Origin: Arsukibacterium perlucidum DSM 18276
GTDB taxonomy: Bacteria > Pseudomonadota > Gammaproteobacteria > Enterobacterales > Alteromonadaceae
Assembly: GCF_000382165.1 (NCBI RefSeq)
Contig: NZ_KB907711.1
Coordinates: 1-64,000 of the forward strand
Direction of reading: 5' to 3'
DNA length: 64,000 bases
In this document: positions 34,723 through 45,776 of the stretch, piece by piece
How positions within the stretch are numbered: the first letter of the stretch is position 1
Layout of the letters: every line of letters starts with the position of its first letter
Translations under genes and position numbers: made by a program
The notes under the pieces: generated by a model
Told to the model about the DNA's origin: nothing
Database searches by the model: none
Seen by the model: the letters and a program-made list of their open reading frames with translations, nothing else

Positions 34723-35733
34723 TCATTCTGATTTGGGTAAGTCGAAGCCGAAGTGCTGATAAGCGCGGGGCGAGGCTATCCGGCCTCTGGGAGTGCGCTG
34801 AATAAAGCCCTGCTGAATTAAAAACGGCTCTATTACATCTTCAATAGTTTCTTTTTCTTCACCAATCGCCGCTGCTAAATTATCCAGCCCGACCGGGCCG
34901 CCCATAAACTTATCAATAATGGCCAGGATAAGTTTACGATCCATATAATCAAAGCCCTCTGCGTCAACGTCTACCATTTGCAGAGCCTGGCCGGCAATTG
35001 CCACTGATACCGTACCGTCAGATTTAACCTGAGCGTAATCCCGTACCCGGCGCAGCAAACGGTTAGCAATGCGTGGCGTACCGCGTGAGCGTCTGGCTAT
35101 TTCTGTGGCTGCGTCTTTTTCTAATTGCAAATTCAGGTATAACGCAGAACGCTGAATAATATCGCTAAGCTCGTCCACCTTATAAAATTCCAGCCGCTGC
35201 ACTATGCCAAAGCGATCGCGCAGCGGTGAGGTTAACGCCCCGGCGCGGGTGGTAGCGCCAATAAGGGTAAAGGGCGGCAGCTCCAGCTTGATCGAGCGGG
35301 CAGCCGGCCCCTCGCCTATCATAATGTCCAGCTGATAATCTTCCATTGCCGGATACAAAATCTCTTCGACAACCGGGCTCAAGCGATGGATCTCATCAAT
35401 AAACAACACATCGTTTTGTTCAAGGTTGGTTAGCAGCGCTGCTAAATCACCGGCTTTTTCCAACACCGGGCCGGAGGTGCTTTTAATATTTACCCCCATT
35501 TCGTTAGCCACTATCATCGCCAGGGTAGTTTTACCAAGACCCGGCGGGCCAAATATCAGCAGATGATCCAGTGGATCGCCCCGGCCTCTGGCTGCCTCGA
35601 TAAAAATAGCCATTTGCTCACGAACATGCTGCTGACCGGTATAGTCGGCCAGACTTTTTGGCCGGATAGCCCGGTCTATTACTTCATCTTCACGGGTCGC
35701 GTTGCCCTGGATCATTCGATCAGCTTCAATCAT
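34723..35733 (-). CDS. ruvB: Holliday junction branch-migration ATPase RuvB
   Basis: The 336-aa AAA+ motor has Walker [12 protein letters not shown] and Walker [10 protein letters not shown], sensor motif [20 protein letters not shown] and a C-terminal winged helix ([16 protein letters not shown]). It pumps DNA through the RuvA-bound junction in recombinational repair. It lies 5 bases after ruvA. Confidence 0.97.
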   Translation of the reverse strand: MIEADRMIQGNATREDEVIDRAIRPKSLADYTGQQHVREQMAIFIEAARGRGDPLDHLLIFGPPGLGKTTLAMIVANEMGVNIKSTSGPVLEKAGDLAALLTNLEQNDVLFIDEIHRLSPVVEEILYPAMEDYQLDIMIGEGPAARSIKLELPPFTLIGATTRAGALTSPLRDRFGIVQRLEFYKVDELSDIIQRSALYLNLQLEKDAATEIARRSRGTPRIANRLLRRVRDYAQVKSDGTVSVAIAGQALQMVDVDAEGFDYMDRKLILAIIDKFMGGPVGLDNLAAAIGEEKETIEDVIEPFLIQQGFIQRTPRGRIASPRAYQHFGFDLPKSE

Positions 35734-35738
35734 CTTGG

Positions 35739-36356
35739 CTATATCATACTTTTAAGGGCGGCCATGATCAGTTGTTCACTGCTCATGTCGGCGCGTTTAA
35801 CTAATTTTACTGCTTTGCTGGCCTGAGCCTGCGAGTAACCCAAGCCAAGTAAAGCACCTAATGCATCTTGTTCTGCACTGGCGGGCGGCGCAAAAATCGC
35901 CTCTTCACCAGCCAGTGTCAGTTTGTCCGTTACCGGCGTAGCGCCGGTGCCCCAATCTTTCAGGCGATCGCGCATTTCAATTACCAGGCGCTCGGCAGTT
36001 TTTTTGCCAACGCCCGGCAATTTTACCAGGGTGGTGATGTCATCATGCAGCACACAATGGACAAATTGCTGGGCAGTCATCCCGGACAAAATAGTCAGTG
36101 CCAGTTTCGGCCCTACCCCATTAGCTTTAATCAGCTGCCGGAACAAGCTGCGTTCTGTGCGGGTAATAAAACCATACAGCAGCTGCGCATCTTCCCGCAC
36201 CACGAAATGTGTGTATATGGTCGCCTGGCTGCCTGGCTCTGGCAGCTGGTAAAAGCTGGTCAGGGGCAACTGCACTTCATAGCCCACGCCGGCCACGTCC
36301 AGTAAAATATCCGGTGCCTGTTTTTCCAGTAAAATACCTTGTAAACGTCCAATCAT
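35739..36356 (-). CDS. ruvA: Holliday junction-binding protein RuvA
   Basis: The 205-aa protein has the N-terminal OB fold ([20 protein letters not shown]), two helix-hairpin-helix motifs ([31 protein letters not shown]) and the C-terminal RuvB-binding domain ([19 protein letters not shown]). It forms tetramers on four-way junctions. Confidence 0.97.
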   Translation of the reverse strand: MIGRLQGILLEKQAPDILLDVAGVGYEVQLPLTSFYQLPEPGSQATIYTHFVVREDAQLLYGFITRTERSLFRQLIKANGVGPKLALTILSGMTAQQFVHCVLHDDITTLVKLPGVGKKTAERLVIEMRDRLKDWGTGATPVTDKLTLAGEEAIFAPPASAEQDALGALLGLGYSQAQASKAVKLVKRADMSSEQLIMAALKSMI

Positions 36357-36405
36357 CAGGCTGTTCTTCTTGTTAGTTGGTGATGAATTAACTGGCCCGG
36401 TCGGT

Positions 36406-36927
36406 TCAGCGCAAGCGGCGGCGTACCGTTTTGCTGGCCTGGCCAGCTAATGCCACTAAGCTTTGCTGAGTATGCCCGTGACATAAGGCCACTGCAAGCG
36501 CATCGGCCGCATCAGCCTGCGGGCTGGCACTTAGCTGCAACAACGAGCGCACCATATGCTGCACCTGGGCTTTGTCAGCTGCGCCGGTGCCCACTACCGC
36601 CTGTTTTACCTGACGTGCTGAATATTCGAAGACCTCCAGCCCGGCATGTTTGGCGGCAACGATAGCGGCGCCGCGGGCCTGCCCCAGCTTTAATGCTGAA
36701 TCTGGGTTACGGGCCATAAACACCTGTTCAATAGCAAACACGGTGGGCTGGGTTTGGGTAATGATTTCAGAAATGCCATTAAAAATACGCAACAACCGCT
36801 CTGGCAACTCATCAGTGCCCAGGCGAATACAACCACTGGCCAGATACACAAATTTGTTGCCTTGCTGGCGCACCACCCCATAGCCGGTCAGGCGGCTGCC
36901 CGGGTCAATTCCCAGAATAATATTCAC
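36406..36927 (-). CDS. ruvC: Holliday junction resolvase RuvC
   Basis: The 173-aa RNase H-like nuclease has the catalytic acidic residues in [19 protein letters not shown] and the C-terminal [12 protein letters not shown]. It cuts the junction symmetrically in the RuvABC complex. It sits 2 bases after yebC and 49 bases before ruvA. Confidence 0.97.
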   Translation of the reverse strand: MNIILGIDPGSRLTGYGVVRQQGNKFVYLASGCIRLGTDELPERLLRIFNGISEIITQTQPTVFAIEQVFMARNPDSALKLGQARGAAIVAAKHAGLEVFEYSARQVKQAVVGTGAADKAQVQHMVRSLLQLSASPQADAADALAVALCHGHTQQSLVALAGQASKTVRRRLR

Positions 36928-36929
36928 TG

Positions 36930-37673
36930 TTAGCCATGCTCGCCAAGCAGTTCATCACTGATCTCAGCATTATGGTAAACATTCTGCACATCGTCTGAAT
37001 CTTCCAGCATATCGATCAGCTTGAAAAAGCGGCCAACATTATCGGCATCAACCTGGGCCCGGATAGACGGGATCATATCTATTTCGGCATCATCGGCAAT
37101 AAAACCAGCAGCCGTTAAACTGTCTTTAATATCGTTATATTGCTCCTGGCTGGTGAACACCTCAATACTGCCATCTTCATGGTTTTGCACATCTTCGGCC
37201 CCGGCTTCCAGCGCCGCATCCAACAATGCGTCTTCATCGACCCCGGGGGCAAACAACAGCACCCCACGCCGGGCAAATAAGTACGAAACCGAGCCCGACG
37301 TACCCAGGTTGCCTCCATTTTTGCTAAAAGCATTGCGCACATCAGCAACCGTTCTTTTATTATTATCGGTCATGGTTTCAACAATAATAGCGACCCCATT
37401 CGGGCCGTAGCCTTCATACACCAGCTCTTCGTAATTTTCACCTTCGGTCGCACCGGCACCACGTTTAATTGCGCGGTCGATGGTGTCACGCGTCATGTTT
37501 TCAGACAGGGCTTTGTCTACTGCCAGCCGCAAGCGCGGGTTGGCGCTGATATCAGGATTGCTGCGGGCTGAGACGGTTAACTCTCGAATGATTTTGGTAA
37601 ATATTTTACTTTTTTTGGCATCCTGGCGGGCTTTACGATGCTTCATGTTCGCCCATTTACTATGGCCGGCCAT
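36930..37673 (-). CDS. yebC: YebC/TACO1 family protein
   Basis: The 247-aa protein begins [20 protein letters not shown], the family signature. Members act as regulators or, in recent work, as translation factors for polyproline-type stalls. The start at 37673 follows GAGGAG; the open frame extends 12 codons upstream without a ribosome site. Linkage to ruvCAB and aspS is conserved. Confidence 0.96.
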   Translation of the reverse strand: MAGHSKWANMKHRKARQDAKKSKIFTKIIRELTVSARSNPDISANPRLRLAVDKALSENMTRDTIDRAIKRGAGATEGENYEELVYEGYGPNGVAIIVETMTDNNKRTVADVRNAFSKNGGNLGTSGSVSYLFARRGVLLFAPGVDEDALLDAALEAGAEDVQNHEDGSIEVFTSQEQYNDIKDSLTAAGFIADDAEIDMIPSIRAQVDADNVGRFFKLIDMLEDSDDVQNVYHNAEISDELLGEHG

Positions 37674-37700
37674 ATTTAACTCCTCGCTTAGGGCAAAATG

Positions 37701-37737
37701 CTGCGACAACTCATTATGGTAACGAGCGTTGTCGCAG
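37701..37737. terminator. Long hairpin between aspS and yebC
   Basis: CTGCGACAAC and GTTGTCGCAG form a 10-bp stem, and the inner TCATTA/TAACGA can extend it with one wobble. T runs are poor on both sides, so it may be an attenuator or an RNA-stability element and not a full terminator. Confidence 0.45.
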
Positions 37738-37756
37738 CTTTAAAACTGACTACGAA

Positions 37757-39532
37757 TTACTGCTTCCTGACAACCTGAATACTTAGCTCTGCCAGCTGAG
37801 TTGGGTTAGCTTCACCCGGCGCATCAGTTAACGGACAAGCAGCAGTAGCTGTTTTAGGAAACGCCATTACGTCACGAATAGAGGTAGCGCCGGTCATCAG
37901 CATTACCAGCCGATCTAAACCAAAAGCCAAACCGGCATGTGGTGGCGCGCCAAACTTCAGTGCTTCCAGCAAGAAACCAAACTTCTCCGCCGCTTCGTCA
38001 TCGCTGATGCCAAGCAATTTAAAGACTTTAGCCTGAACGTCAGCGCTGTGGATCCGCACTGAACCGCCCCCCAATTCAGTACCATTTAGCACCATATCAT
38101 AGGCATTAGACAATAAATTAGTATGGTCAAGCTCAGCAACTGGTGTGGCTAAAAACGCAGCGGTATCCAGTGGCGAGGTAAACGGATGATGCACCGCGGT
38201 ATGGCTGCCATCATCGTTTTCTTCAAACATCGGGAAGTCGACTACCCACAGTGGTTTCCAGCCGGGTACTGTCAGCCCCAGATCTTCACCCAGTTTCAGG
38301 CGTAACGCACCCATCGCTTCACACACCACTTTATAACTGTCAGCACCAAAGAAAATCATGTCGCCGTTCGCTGCAGCGGTGCGCTCGAGAATGCTGCTGA
38401 TAATATCGGCCGTTAAAAACTTAGCAACCGGCGATTGCACGCCGTCAATGCCGGCACTAAGGTCATTGACCTTCATCCAGGCCAGGCCCCTGGCACCATA
38501 TATCCCAACAAAACTGGTATAGTTATCAATGTCTTTACGCGATACCTTGTCGGCAGCTGCCGGCACTTTCAGCGCCACTACCCGGCCTTTCGGATCATTT
38601 GCCGGGCCGGAAAATACTTTAAACTCAACGTCTGTTACTAAGTCTGCAATATCGACAAACTGCATCGGGTTACGTAAATCAGGTTTATCAGAGCCGTATA
38701 AGCGCATCGCTTCATGGAAAGTCATTTGCGGAAATTTACCAAGGTCAACGTCCAGTTGTTGCAGGAACAACTGCTGGACCATTTGCTCGGTCACTGCCAT
38801 TACCTGCTCAGCACTCATAAATGACGTTTCGATATCAATCTGGGTAAATTCAGGCTGGCGGTCGGCTCGTAAATCTTCATCGCGGAAGCATTTTACAATT
38901 TGATAGTAGCGATCCAGGCCAGACATCATCAGCAATTGTTTAAACAGCTGCGGGGATTGCGGCAAAGCAAAAAACTGGCCTTTATGGGTGCGGCTTGGCA
39001 CCAGATAATCACGCGCGCCTTCCGGGGTCGCTTTGGTTAAAATCGGGGTTTCAACATCAAGAAAGCCATTACTGTCCATAAAATTACGAACAAAACTGGT
39101 TACTCTGGCCCGAAACTTCAGGCGCTCGCTCATTACTGGCCGGCGTAAATCCAGGTAGCGGTATTTAAGGCGCTGCTCTTCACTGTTGTCGTGGTTAAAA
39201 TCCAGCGGCAGTGGCGCGGCTTTATTTAGAATAGTTAAACCACTGGCATATACTTCAACTTCACCGGTGGCCATATCGGCGTTAATTTGTGATGCTGGCC
39301 GTAACCGCACTTCACCGGTTACCTGAATACAAAACTCGTTACGCAAGGTATAGGCCAGCTCAAACAACTCAGTCAGATCCGGGTCACAAATTACCTGAAC
39401 CATACCTTCACGGTCACGCAAATCGATAAAAATAACGCCACCGAGATCCCGGCGCCGGTTAACCCAGCCACACAATGAAACCTGTTGCCCGGCATGTTGG
39501 GCATTTAAAAAACCGCAGTAATGGCTACGCAT
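37757..39532 (-). CDS. aspS: Aspartate-tRNA ligase
   Basis: The 591-aa class II synthetase has an N-terminal OB anticodon-binding domain ([20 protein letters not shown]), motif 2 region ([20 protein letters not shown]), the bacterial GAD insertion near residues 285-420, and motif 3 ([13 protein letters not shown]). It charges tRNA-Asp. It is first in aspS-yebC-ruvCAB. Confidence 0.97.
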   Translation of the reverse strand: MRSHYCGFLNAQHAGQQVSLCGWVNRRRDLGGVIFIDLRDREGMVQVICDPDLTELFELAYTLRNEFCIQVTGEVRLRPASQINADMATGEVEVYASGLTILNKAAPLPLDFNHDNSEEQRLKYRYLDLRRPVMSERLKFRARVTSFVRNFMDSNGFLDVETPILTKATPEGARDYLVPSRTHKGQFFALPQSPQLFKQLLMMSGLDRYYQIVKCFRDEDLRADRQPEFTQIDIETSFMSAEQVMAVTEQMVQQLFLQQLDVDLGKFPQMTFHEAMRLYGSDKPDLRNPMQFVDIADLVTDVEFKVFSGPANDPKGRVVALKVPAAADKVSRKDIDNYTSFVGIYGARGLAWMKVNDLSAGIDGVQSPVAKFLTADIISSILERTAAANGDMIFFGADSYKVVCEAMGALRLKLGEDLGLTVPGWKPLWVVDFPMFEENDDGSHTAVHHPFTSPLDTAAFLATPVAELDHTNLLSNAYDMVLNGTELGGGSVRIHSADVQAKVFKLLGISDDEAAEKFGFLLEALKFGAPPHAGLAFGLDRLVMLMTGATSIRDVMAFPKTATAACPLTDAPGEANPTQLAELSIQVVRKQ

Positions 39533-39615
39533 TAACCCTTCCTTCTATCTCGTTGGTCAGCCGCTGTAAAATGACCGTCAATTATATAGAAATAGCGCTT
39601 AATGTCACTGCCCGT

Positions 39616-42438
39616 TCACGAAAACTCTCGTTCGGTAAAACTGTAACCATTCTTACCCTGCTGCTTCGCCAGGTACATTTGTTTATCGGCTTGTTTGAGC
39701 AGGTCAGAACTGCTGGTGGCATCATGTGGAAAAATAGCAATGCCAATACTGGCACCTAGCCGGACTTCGCCAAATGTCAGTTGTAGCGGCTGACTTAACT
39801 GATACAGAATTTTCTCGGCGACAATAGCCGCATCATCGCTGTGCAATAACGCCGTTAGCAACACCACAAATTCATCGCCACCCAACCGGGCCACGGTATC
39901 ACTGGTGCGCACGCATCCTTGCAGCACGCCTGCAAATTTCAATAGTAATTCATCACCAGCAGCATGACCATGCAGGTCATTAACTTCTTTAAAGCCATCA
40001 AGATCGAGAAACAGCACGGCTAATATTTCATTTTGACTGCGGTGTTGCTCAACTGCCTGCTCAATCCGTTCTTTCAGTAAATTACGGTTTGCTAAGCCGG
40101 TAAGGTCATCATGGGTGGCCATATAACGCATTTTATGTTCGGCGTTACGGCGCAGGCCGACTTCGCGGCGTAAAAATAAATTCCAGATCACAAACGCAGT
40201 TAACAACACTAAAGTTACTGCCACCACTTGCCAGACTATCTGTAGCAGTCGTTTACGGTCTATGCCCTGGGTAATTTCAAAATCAAACCAATACTTATAA
40301 ATTTGCGCCCGCTCAGTGTCGCCAATGCTGCGCAAGCCTTTGTTTAAAATATCGACCAGTGGCTGATAATCACTGCGCACCGCGACCAGCGATGGGTAGT
40401 CAGGTAAATCATCAATCAGTTGCATCCTTAAATTTATGGCGCCTGATTGTTTTAATGCCCGGCTCCCCGCTTCAACCGAATCAAGCACAAAATCGACCCG
40501 ATTATTTTGTAGCAAGCGGATACCATCATTTAAATCGGTGAGTGTTACAACCTCAACTTCAGGCACTGAATCTGTTAAATAATGCTGCGCCAGCTGATAA
40601 TCCTGGAAAACAGCAACCCTTTTGCCTTTCAGCTGCTTTACAACTGAAATATTTTCACTATTAATATGGCTGATCAAGGCCCACTGCACCGTCCAGAAGG
40701 GCTCGGTAAACAGGGCATATGCATTGCGTTCAGCTTTAGGCGATACATTCGCTACCAAATCCAGCTTTCTTTGTTCCAGCTCGCTCAGAATACTGTCAAA
40801 ATCATCATATACCTTCAGCTCAAACTCAATATCCAGCCGCTCTGCTAAAATTTGCAGAATTTCATTAGTCAAACCGGCAACATTGCCATTTTCATCAACA
40901 AACTCCATCGGCGGCCAGTTACTGATAATACCTACCCGCAGTGGGCTGTGCTGTTCCAGCCACGAGCGCTGGGTCGCTGTCAGCGGTATTTTATTTTTAA
41001 AGTCGGCGAAGTAGCTATGCTCGGCCAGCTTTACCCATTTTTTTTCAATATTGATTAGTTCTGCCAGCGAAATCTGGTTAAAACCCTGCCTGATTTGTTC
41101 TGCCAGTTCCGGGTTATCAACGTGGGTTAATGCATAAAGCGGTGCAAAAATCCGGCTAGCCGGTGCCACCACAAAATCAGTTGCCAGGTTAAGCTGATTC
41201 AGACGAGTGTCTACTACCACCTCTGAGCCGAAAAAGCCTTCTATCTCGCCATCTAACGTTGCCTGGGTCATTGATTCCAGAGATGGATAACGTCGGAACG
41301 TTACATCAGGATATTGCTGCTGTAACTCAGCCAGATAACTGGCATTATTATAAATACCGATGTTGCCGGCGAACTTGCTGTCTAATACCGGTAAATCACT
41401 GTTTTTTAACCTGTAGAATGCGGTACTGAAACTATATAAATGATACGCCTTAGCCAACTGCGGATTCAGGCTTGCAAGGGCAGGAAAACCAATGTGAGCA
41501 TCGATCCGCTGATTCGCCAGATTAGTCAGACTATCATCTGAATTATCCGGCACAAATGCGATACTGGTACCGGTTTTCTCGGACCATAAACGCCATAAGT
41601 CAACCAGTAAGCCGGTAGCTTCGCCCTGTGACGAAACATGCATATAGGGTTGATTTAATACAGACAAGCCGAGCAGTAAGGTGTCAGCATTTGCGCCTCT
41701 GAAACCGAGCCATTTGCGTTCCAGCTCATTCAGGGTAGCAACAGACACTGCTGCAGAGTATTGGGCTAACCTGGCATTAAGCGGCGAGTTTAACGGTACG
41801 CCGTATACCAGTTGAATGACCTTTAACGGCAGCTTTTTATAAAGCGGAAATTGATTGTTCAAATTCTGATAGGAATCATAGCGCGGAGGTAAACGGTCGA
41901 GTCCGGCAAAGGCTTTCAGTTCTCCGGCCAGCGCTGCATCGTACATCAGAGTAACATTCGGAAATTTGCGCAAAGGAACTGTGGGTAATAGCCGGGCAAG
42001 CGTAGGGACATGACTGGAGTTTTCTACCACCCCTATGACATAAGGAGTTAAATCTTTCAGTGATTCCACCCGCAACAAATCACGGTGCACAAACACATTA
42101 CTGTAGATCGTAATATTTATGCTATGCAGGTTGTAATTTTTGGCGCGCTGTTCGGTAAACGCCATGCCGCCATGCAGGTCAACCTCGCCGGCATCTAACA
42201 GGGCCATGGTTTCTGGCCACTCAGCCATCACAAATTCAATTTCAAATTGCTGCTGGCGGGCGATTTCACGCCAGTAGTCAACAATCAGGCCGTTCGGCTG
42301 GCCTTGCTCATCAACAAACATATAAGGATAGGTATCGTTGCTTAGCGCAACTCTCAGTCTGTCCGGGCTGGCCATTGCCTGTGCAGCAGTGATAAAACAC
42401 AACAGCAATGCAGCAGTATAAAATAAACGTCTGATCAT
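39616..42438 (-). CDS. Membrane diguanylate cyclase with three periplasmic solute-binding domains
   Basis: The 940-aa product has a signal peptide (RRLFYTAALLLCFITAAQAM). Three SBP_bac_3-type domains follow in tandem (starting near LRVALSNDTYPYMFVDEQGQ, LLGLSVLNQPYMHVSSQGEA and PLRVGIISNWPPMEFVDENG). One membrane helix (VVAVTLVLLTAFVIWNLFL) leads to a cytoplasmic GGDEF domain with the intact motif RLGGDEFVVLL and FLDLDGFKEVND. It would make cyclic-di-GMP in response to a periplasmic ligand, perhaps an amino acid. No EAL domain is present. The ATG at 42438 is chosen for the signal peptide; its ribosome site is weak. Confidence 0.88.
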   Translation of the reverse strand: MIRRLFYTAALLLCFITAAQAMASPDRLRVALSNDTYPYMFVDEQGQPNGLIVDYWREIARQQQFEIEFVMAEWPETMALLDAGEVDLHGGMAFTEQRAKNYNLHSINITIYSNVFVHRDLLRVESLKDLTPYVIGVVENSSHVPTLARLLPTVPLRKFPNVTLMYDAALAGELKAFAGLDRLPPRYDSYQNLNNQFPLYKKLPLKVIQLVYGVPLNSPLNARLAQYSAAVSVATLNELERKWLGFRGANADTLLLGLSVLNQPYMHVSSQGEATGLLVDLWRLWSEKTGTSIAFVPDNSDDSLTNLANQRIDAHIGFPALASLNPQLAKAYHLYSFSTAFYRLKNSDLPVLDSKFAGNIGIYNNASYLAELQQQYPDVTFRRYPSLESMTQATLDGEIEGFFGSEVVVDTRLNQLNLATDFVVAPASRIFAPLYALTHVDNPELAEQIRQGFNQISLAELINIEKKWVKLAEHSYFADFKNKIPLTATQRSWLEQHSPLRVGIISNWPPMEFVDENGNVAGLTNEILQILAERLDIEFELKVYDDFDSILSELEQRKLDLVANVSPKAERNAYALFTEPFWTVQWALISHINSENISVVKQLKGKRVAVFQDYQLAQHYLTDSVPEVEVVTLTDLNDGIRLLQNNRVDFVLDSVEAGSRALKQSGAINLRMQLIDDLPDYPSLVAVRSDYQPLVDILNKGLRSIGDTERAQIYKYWFDFEITQGIDRKRLLQIVWQVVAVTLVLLTAFVIWNLFLRREVGLRRNAEHKMRYMATHDDLTGLANRNLLKERIEQAVEQHRSQNEILAVLFLDLDGFKEVNDLHGHAAGDELLLKFAGVLQGCVRTSDTVARLGGDEFVVLLTALLHSDDAAIVAEKILYQLSQPLQLTFGEVRLGASIGIAIFPHDATSSSDLLKQADKQMYLAKQQGKNGYSFTEREFS

Positions 42439-42565
42439 GTGTTTAGACTGATAGTTAGTGTCATATCGTTGTACCCTTCCTGTCCGCATTGGTCAAGATA
42501 AGCAAGGATCATTATCAGCATCTTTATGTTCTGACTATTTTGTGTTCTGGCTAGCTAGTTTGCTT

Positions 42566-42594
42566 TTGGCGGCTTGCAACAAATCAGGTAAACT
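42566..42594 (+). promoter_or_regulatory. Possible cmoA promoter
   Basis: TTGGCG and TAAACT are separated by 17 bases, about 60 bases upstream of cmoA, in the region between it and the divergent diguanylate cyclase gene. The match to sigma-70 consensus is moderate. Confidence 0.35.
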
Positions 42595-42655
42595 AGGCGC
42601 TTAATTTTTACCGCGCTTTTAACCCGTTCCTGCGCAGCACTGGTACGTAAAGTTT

Positions 42656-43381
42656 ATGCAAAAAGACCATATTTATGCCGAGCCGTTAGCTCAGATCCAG
42701 GACTTCCGGTTTGATGACCAGGTTGCCGAAGTTTTTCCAGATATGATTCAGCGCTCTATTCCGGGCTATCAGACTATTATTCAGACAATTGGTAAACTAA
42801 CCGCACGTTATCAGCAAGCCAACAGCAATTTTTATGATTTAGGTTGCTCGCTAGGTACCGCCAGTCTGGCGATGCGCCGTAATATCAGCGTCAGCGGTGC
42901 CAGGCTGATTGCCGTAGATAACAGCAAAGCGATGCTGGAACGATGTGAACGGCATCTGCTGGCGTTTCGCTCTGAGGTCCCGGTTAGTCTGGAGCTGGCA
43001 GATATTCGTGATATTGCCATTGAAAATGCCGCTGTAGTGGTGATTAACTTCACCTTGCAATTTCTGGCACCGGAGCACCGTGATACCCTGATCAACACTA
43101 TTTACCAGGGCTTAAAGCCCGGCGGCGTGCTGATATTATCGGAAAAGTTTGTTGCCCACAGCAATACCACTAATGAACTACTGGTTGATTTGCATCTTGA
43201 TTTTAAACGGGCCAACGGCTACAGCGAGCTGGAGATAAGCCAGAAACGTTCTGCCCTGGAAAACGTGATGAAGCCCGATACGCTGGCACAGCATCAGCAG
43301 CGGTTGCAACAGGCTGGCTTTAGTGAGCAGAGCTTATGGTTTCAGTGTTTTAACTTTTGCTCAATGCTGGCAATTAAATAA
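42656..43381 (+). CDS. cmoA: Carboxy-S-adenosylmethionine synthase
   Basis: The 241-aa Rossmann-fold enzyme has the S-adenosylmethionine-binding segment [19 protein letters not shown] and begins with the family opening ([20 protein letters not shown]). It converts S-adenosylmethionine and prephenate to carboxy-SAM, the donor used by CmoB for uridine-34 modification of tRNAs. It lies 27 bases upstream of cmoB. Confidence 0.96.
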   Translation: MQKDHIYAEPLAQIQDFRFDDQVAEVFPDMIQRSIPGYQTIIQTIGKLTARYQQANSNFYDLGCSLGTASLAMRRNISVSGARLIAVDNSKAMLERCERHLLAFRSEVPVSLELADIRDIAIENAAVVVINFTLQFLAPEHRDTLINTIYQGLKPGGVLILSEKFVAHSNTTNELLVDLHLDFKRANGYSELEISQKRSALENVMKPDTLAQHQQRLQQAGFSEQSLWFQCFNFCSMLAIK

Positions 43382-43408
43382 GCCAGCGGCTAAATACAGG
43401 GATATTCA

Positions 43409-44374
43409 ATGCTCGATTTCAGCCCCTTTTACGCTAAGTTAGCCACCAACAAGCTGCATAACTGGTTGCAAACACTGCCGGCCCAGTTAGCTGACTGGCA
43501 GAAACATGCCTTACACGGTGACTTTAAACAATGGCAAAAAGTAATTGCTAACCTGCCCGCAACCAATGTCAGCACCGTTGAACTGACCAATGCAGTGCAG
43601 TTTGGCGACGCAACAGATATCAGCGCCGGCGAAGCAGAACGGATCCGCTATTTACTGCAGCAACTGAAACCCTGGCGCAAAGGCCCTTTTAACATTCATG
43701 GCATCGGGGTTGATACCGAATGGCGCTCAGATTTCAAATGGGACCGGGTATTACCGCATATCAGCCCTTTAGCCGGCCGCACTGTGCTGGATGTTGGCTG
43801 TGGCAGTGGCTATCACTTGTGGCGAATGCGAGGTGCCGGTGCCCAATTTGTGGTTGGTATTGACCCGTCGCAGCTTTTTTACAGTCAGTTTCAGGCAATT
43901 AAACACTTTAACCCGGACCCGGATGTTAATCTTATTCCGGTTGGCATCGACGATTTACCACCGCTGGCGCAGTTTGATACGGTGTTCTCAATGGGCGTGT
44001 TGTATCATCGGCGCTCGCCAATTGATTTTTTGCAACAATTAAAGCAACAGCTACGGCCGGGTGGTGAACTGATCCTGGAAACCCTGGTGGTTGAAGGAGA
44101 TGAGCAGCAGGTTTTAGTGCCGGGTGAGCGCTATGCCAAAATGCGCAACGTATGGTTTATTCCGAGCACCAGGGCGTTGTGTCACTGGTTAAGCAGGCTT
44201 GGCTTTAAAAACCCAAAAGTTGTTGATTTAAATACAACTAGCCTGGCAGAACAACGGGCGACACCGTGGATGGAAAATGAAAGTTTAATTGATTTTCTCG
44301 ACCCGACTGACCATAGTAAAACCATTGAAGGTTATCCGGCGCCGCTGCGCGCTGTGATTATAGCCACTGTTTAA
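43409..44374 (+). CDS. cmoB: tRNA U34 carboxymethyltransferase
   Basis: The 321-aa enzyme has a Rossmann core ([20 protein letters not shown]) and the family-specific N-terminus. It transfers the carboxymethyl group from carboxy-SAM to 5-hydroxyuridine-34, giving cmo5U. It forms an operon with cmoA. Confidence 0.97.
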   Translation: MLDFSPFYAKLATNKLHNWLQTLPAQLADWQKHALHGDFKQWQKVIANLPATNVSTVELTNAVQFGDATDISAGEAERIRYLLQQLKPWRKGPFNIHGIGVDTEWRSDFKWDRVLPHISPLAGRTVLDVGCGSGYHLWRMRGAGAQFVVGIDPSQLFYSQFQAIKHFNPDPDVNLIPVGIDDLPPLAQFDTVFSMGVLYHRRSPIDFLQQLKQQLRPGGELILETLVVEGDEQQVLVPGERYAKMRNVWFIPSTRALCHWLSRLGFKNPKVVDLNTTSLAEQRATPWMENESLIDFLDPTDHSKTIEGYPAPLRAVIIATV

Positions 44375-44397
44375 ACAGATACAGGATCCGGTTCGCT

Positions 44398-45285
44398 ATG
44401 CCCTATCGCCCTCGCTCAACCCTGGAACAATGGCGCATTTTACAGGCAGTTGTCGATGCCGGTGGCTACGCTCAGGCAGCCGATTTATTAAATAAGAGTC
44501 AGTCTTCACTCAATCACGCCGTGGCTAAATTGCAGTCGCAATTAGGAGTAGAACTGCTGGAAGTGATTGGTCGCAAAGCCCAACTTACCGATGCAGGCGA
44601 AGTAATGCTGCGCCGCTCAAGGGTATTAACCCAGCAAATTGAAGATCTCGAGCTGTTGGCCGACAATATAGAACAAGGCTGGGAACCGGAAATCCGGATT
44701 GCGGTAGAGCTTGCCTACCCGAAACAATACTTGTACCGCGCTCTGCAAAAATTTTATCCACAAAGCCGCGGTAGCCGGGTGCAGATTATTGATACCGTAT
44801 TAACCGGCACCAGTGAAGTTATTGTCCAGAAAAAAGCTGATCTGGTTATTGCAGGTGTGGTTCCGAAAGGATACCTGGGGGAACCCTTGTATGTCAGCCG
44901 TTTTATCCCGGTGGTAGGCGCGAACCATGAGCTGGCCAGTCTGCAACTGCCGGAACAAAACCAGCTCAGCCAATATCTGCAGATCGTGATCAGAGATACC
45001 GCGCAAAAACCTCTGGAAAATATCGGCTGGTTAAAAGCCGAGCAACGCTGGACAGTTGACAACTTCGTTGAGGCCATTGAAATATTACAACTGGGTCTGG
45101 GCTTCTGCTGGCTGCCGGATTTTGCTGCAGCCGAGGCACTGGCCAATGGCAAGCTGGTTCAGATCCAACTTAATAATAGTTCAGAGCGACTTGTACCTAT
45201 GTCGCTGTTAACCCCACAGGAAGAGACATTGGGGCCCGGCAGCAAACAATTACGCCAATTAATTCTGGCTGAACATTTTAAATAG
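44398..45285 (+). CDS. LysR-family transcriptional regulator
   Basis: The 295-aa protein has the N-terminal winged helix-turn-helix (WRILQAVVDAGGYAQAADLL, then SSLNHAVAKLQSQLGVELLE) and a periplasmic-binding-fold effector domain. It lies 24 bases after cmoB and 8 bases before a small gene, so it may be cotranscribed. Its target and ligand are unknown. Confidence 0.9.
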   Translation: MPYRPRSTLEQWRILQAVVDAGGYAQAADLLNKSQSSLNHAVAKLQSQLGVELLEVIGRKAQLTDAGEVMLRRSRVLTQQIEDLELLADNIEQGWEPEIRIAVELAYPKQYLYRALQKFYPQSRGSRVQIIDTVLTGTSEVIVQKKADLVIAGVVPKGYLGEPLYVSRFIPVVGANHELASLQLPEQNQLSQYLQIVIRDTAQKPLENIGWLKAEQRWTVDNFVEAIEILQLGLGFCWLPDFAAAEALANGKLVQIQLNNSSERLVPMSLLTPQEETLGPGSKQLRQLILAEHFK

Positions 45286-45293
45286 GGATCTCT

Positions 45294-45701
45294 ATGCAAA
45301 CTAATGAAATAAGCAAACTGATGCAGGACGCAGCCCGGGATGCGGTGGCCTATGTCGCAGAACAACATCAGCTTGAGCTCGATTTTAGCCTGGTCAGTCT
45401 GAAAAAGGTTGACGCGATACTGGTTGCGTTACATCAGCATGAGCAGCAGCAAAGCCATTCCGCTGAGTTGATATTTACCCTGAGTAACATTTTGGGTGCT
45501 TACGTTGGTGAGATTTTTATCAAAAACTATGGCGGCAACTGGCATAACAACACTGCAGATGAGACTGCACCTTACATTTCAGTGCAGCTATCTGATAAAG
45601 AATTTCCATTTGCATCAGTCTGTTACCATAAAATCACTCAGGACGAAACGGTTAGTATCGCCAACTATGTAAAACAAGCCGCTGCAAATGTCATGCAGTA
45701 A
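45294..45701 (+). CDS. Hypothetical protein (135 aa)
   Basis: It is an acidic, probably cytosolic protein with alternating helices and a central segment LSNILGAYVGEIFIKNYGGN. A GGGATC site precedes the ATG, 8 bases after the LysR gene. It has the look of small DUF proteins that occur as single genes. I do not recognise the family. Confidence 0.75.
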   Translation: MQTNEISKLMQDAARDAVAYVAEQHQLELDFSLVSLKKVDAILVALHQHEQQQSHSAELIFTLSNILGAYVGEIFIKNYGGNWHNNTADETAPYISVQLSDKEFPFASVCYHKITQDETVSIANYVKQAAANVMQ

Positions 45702-45776
45702 TGCTTTTGTCGGCGCCTTTATACAGGTAAAATACGCGCCGATTCCGCCAACCAACTAAGCCAATCGAGGAAAGCC

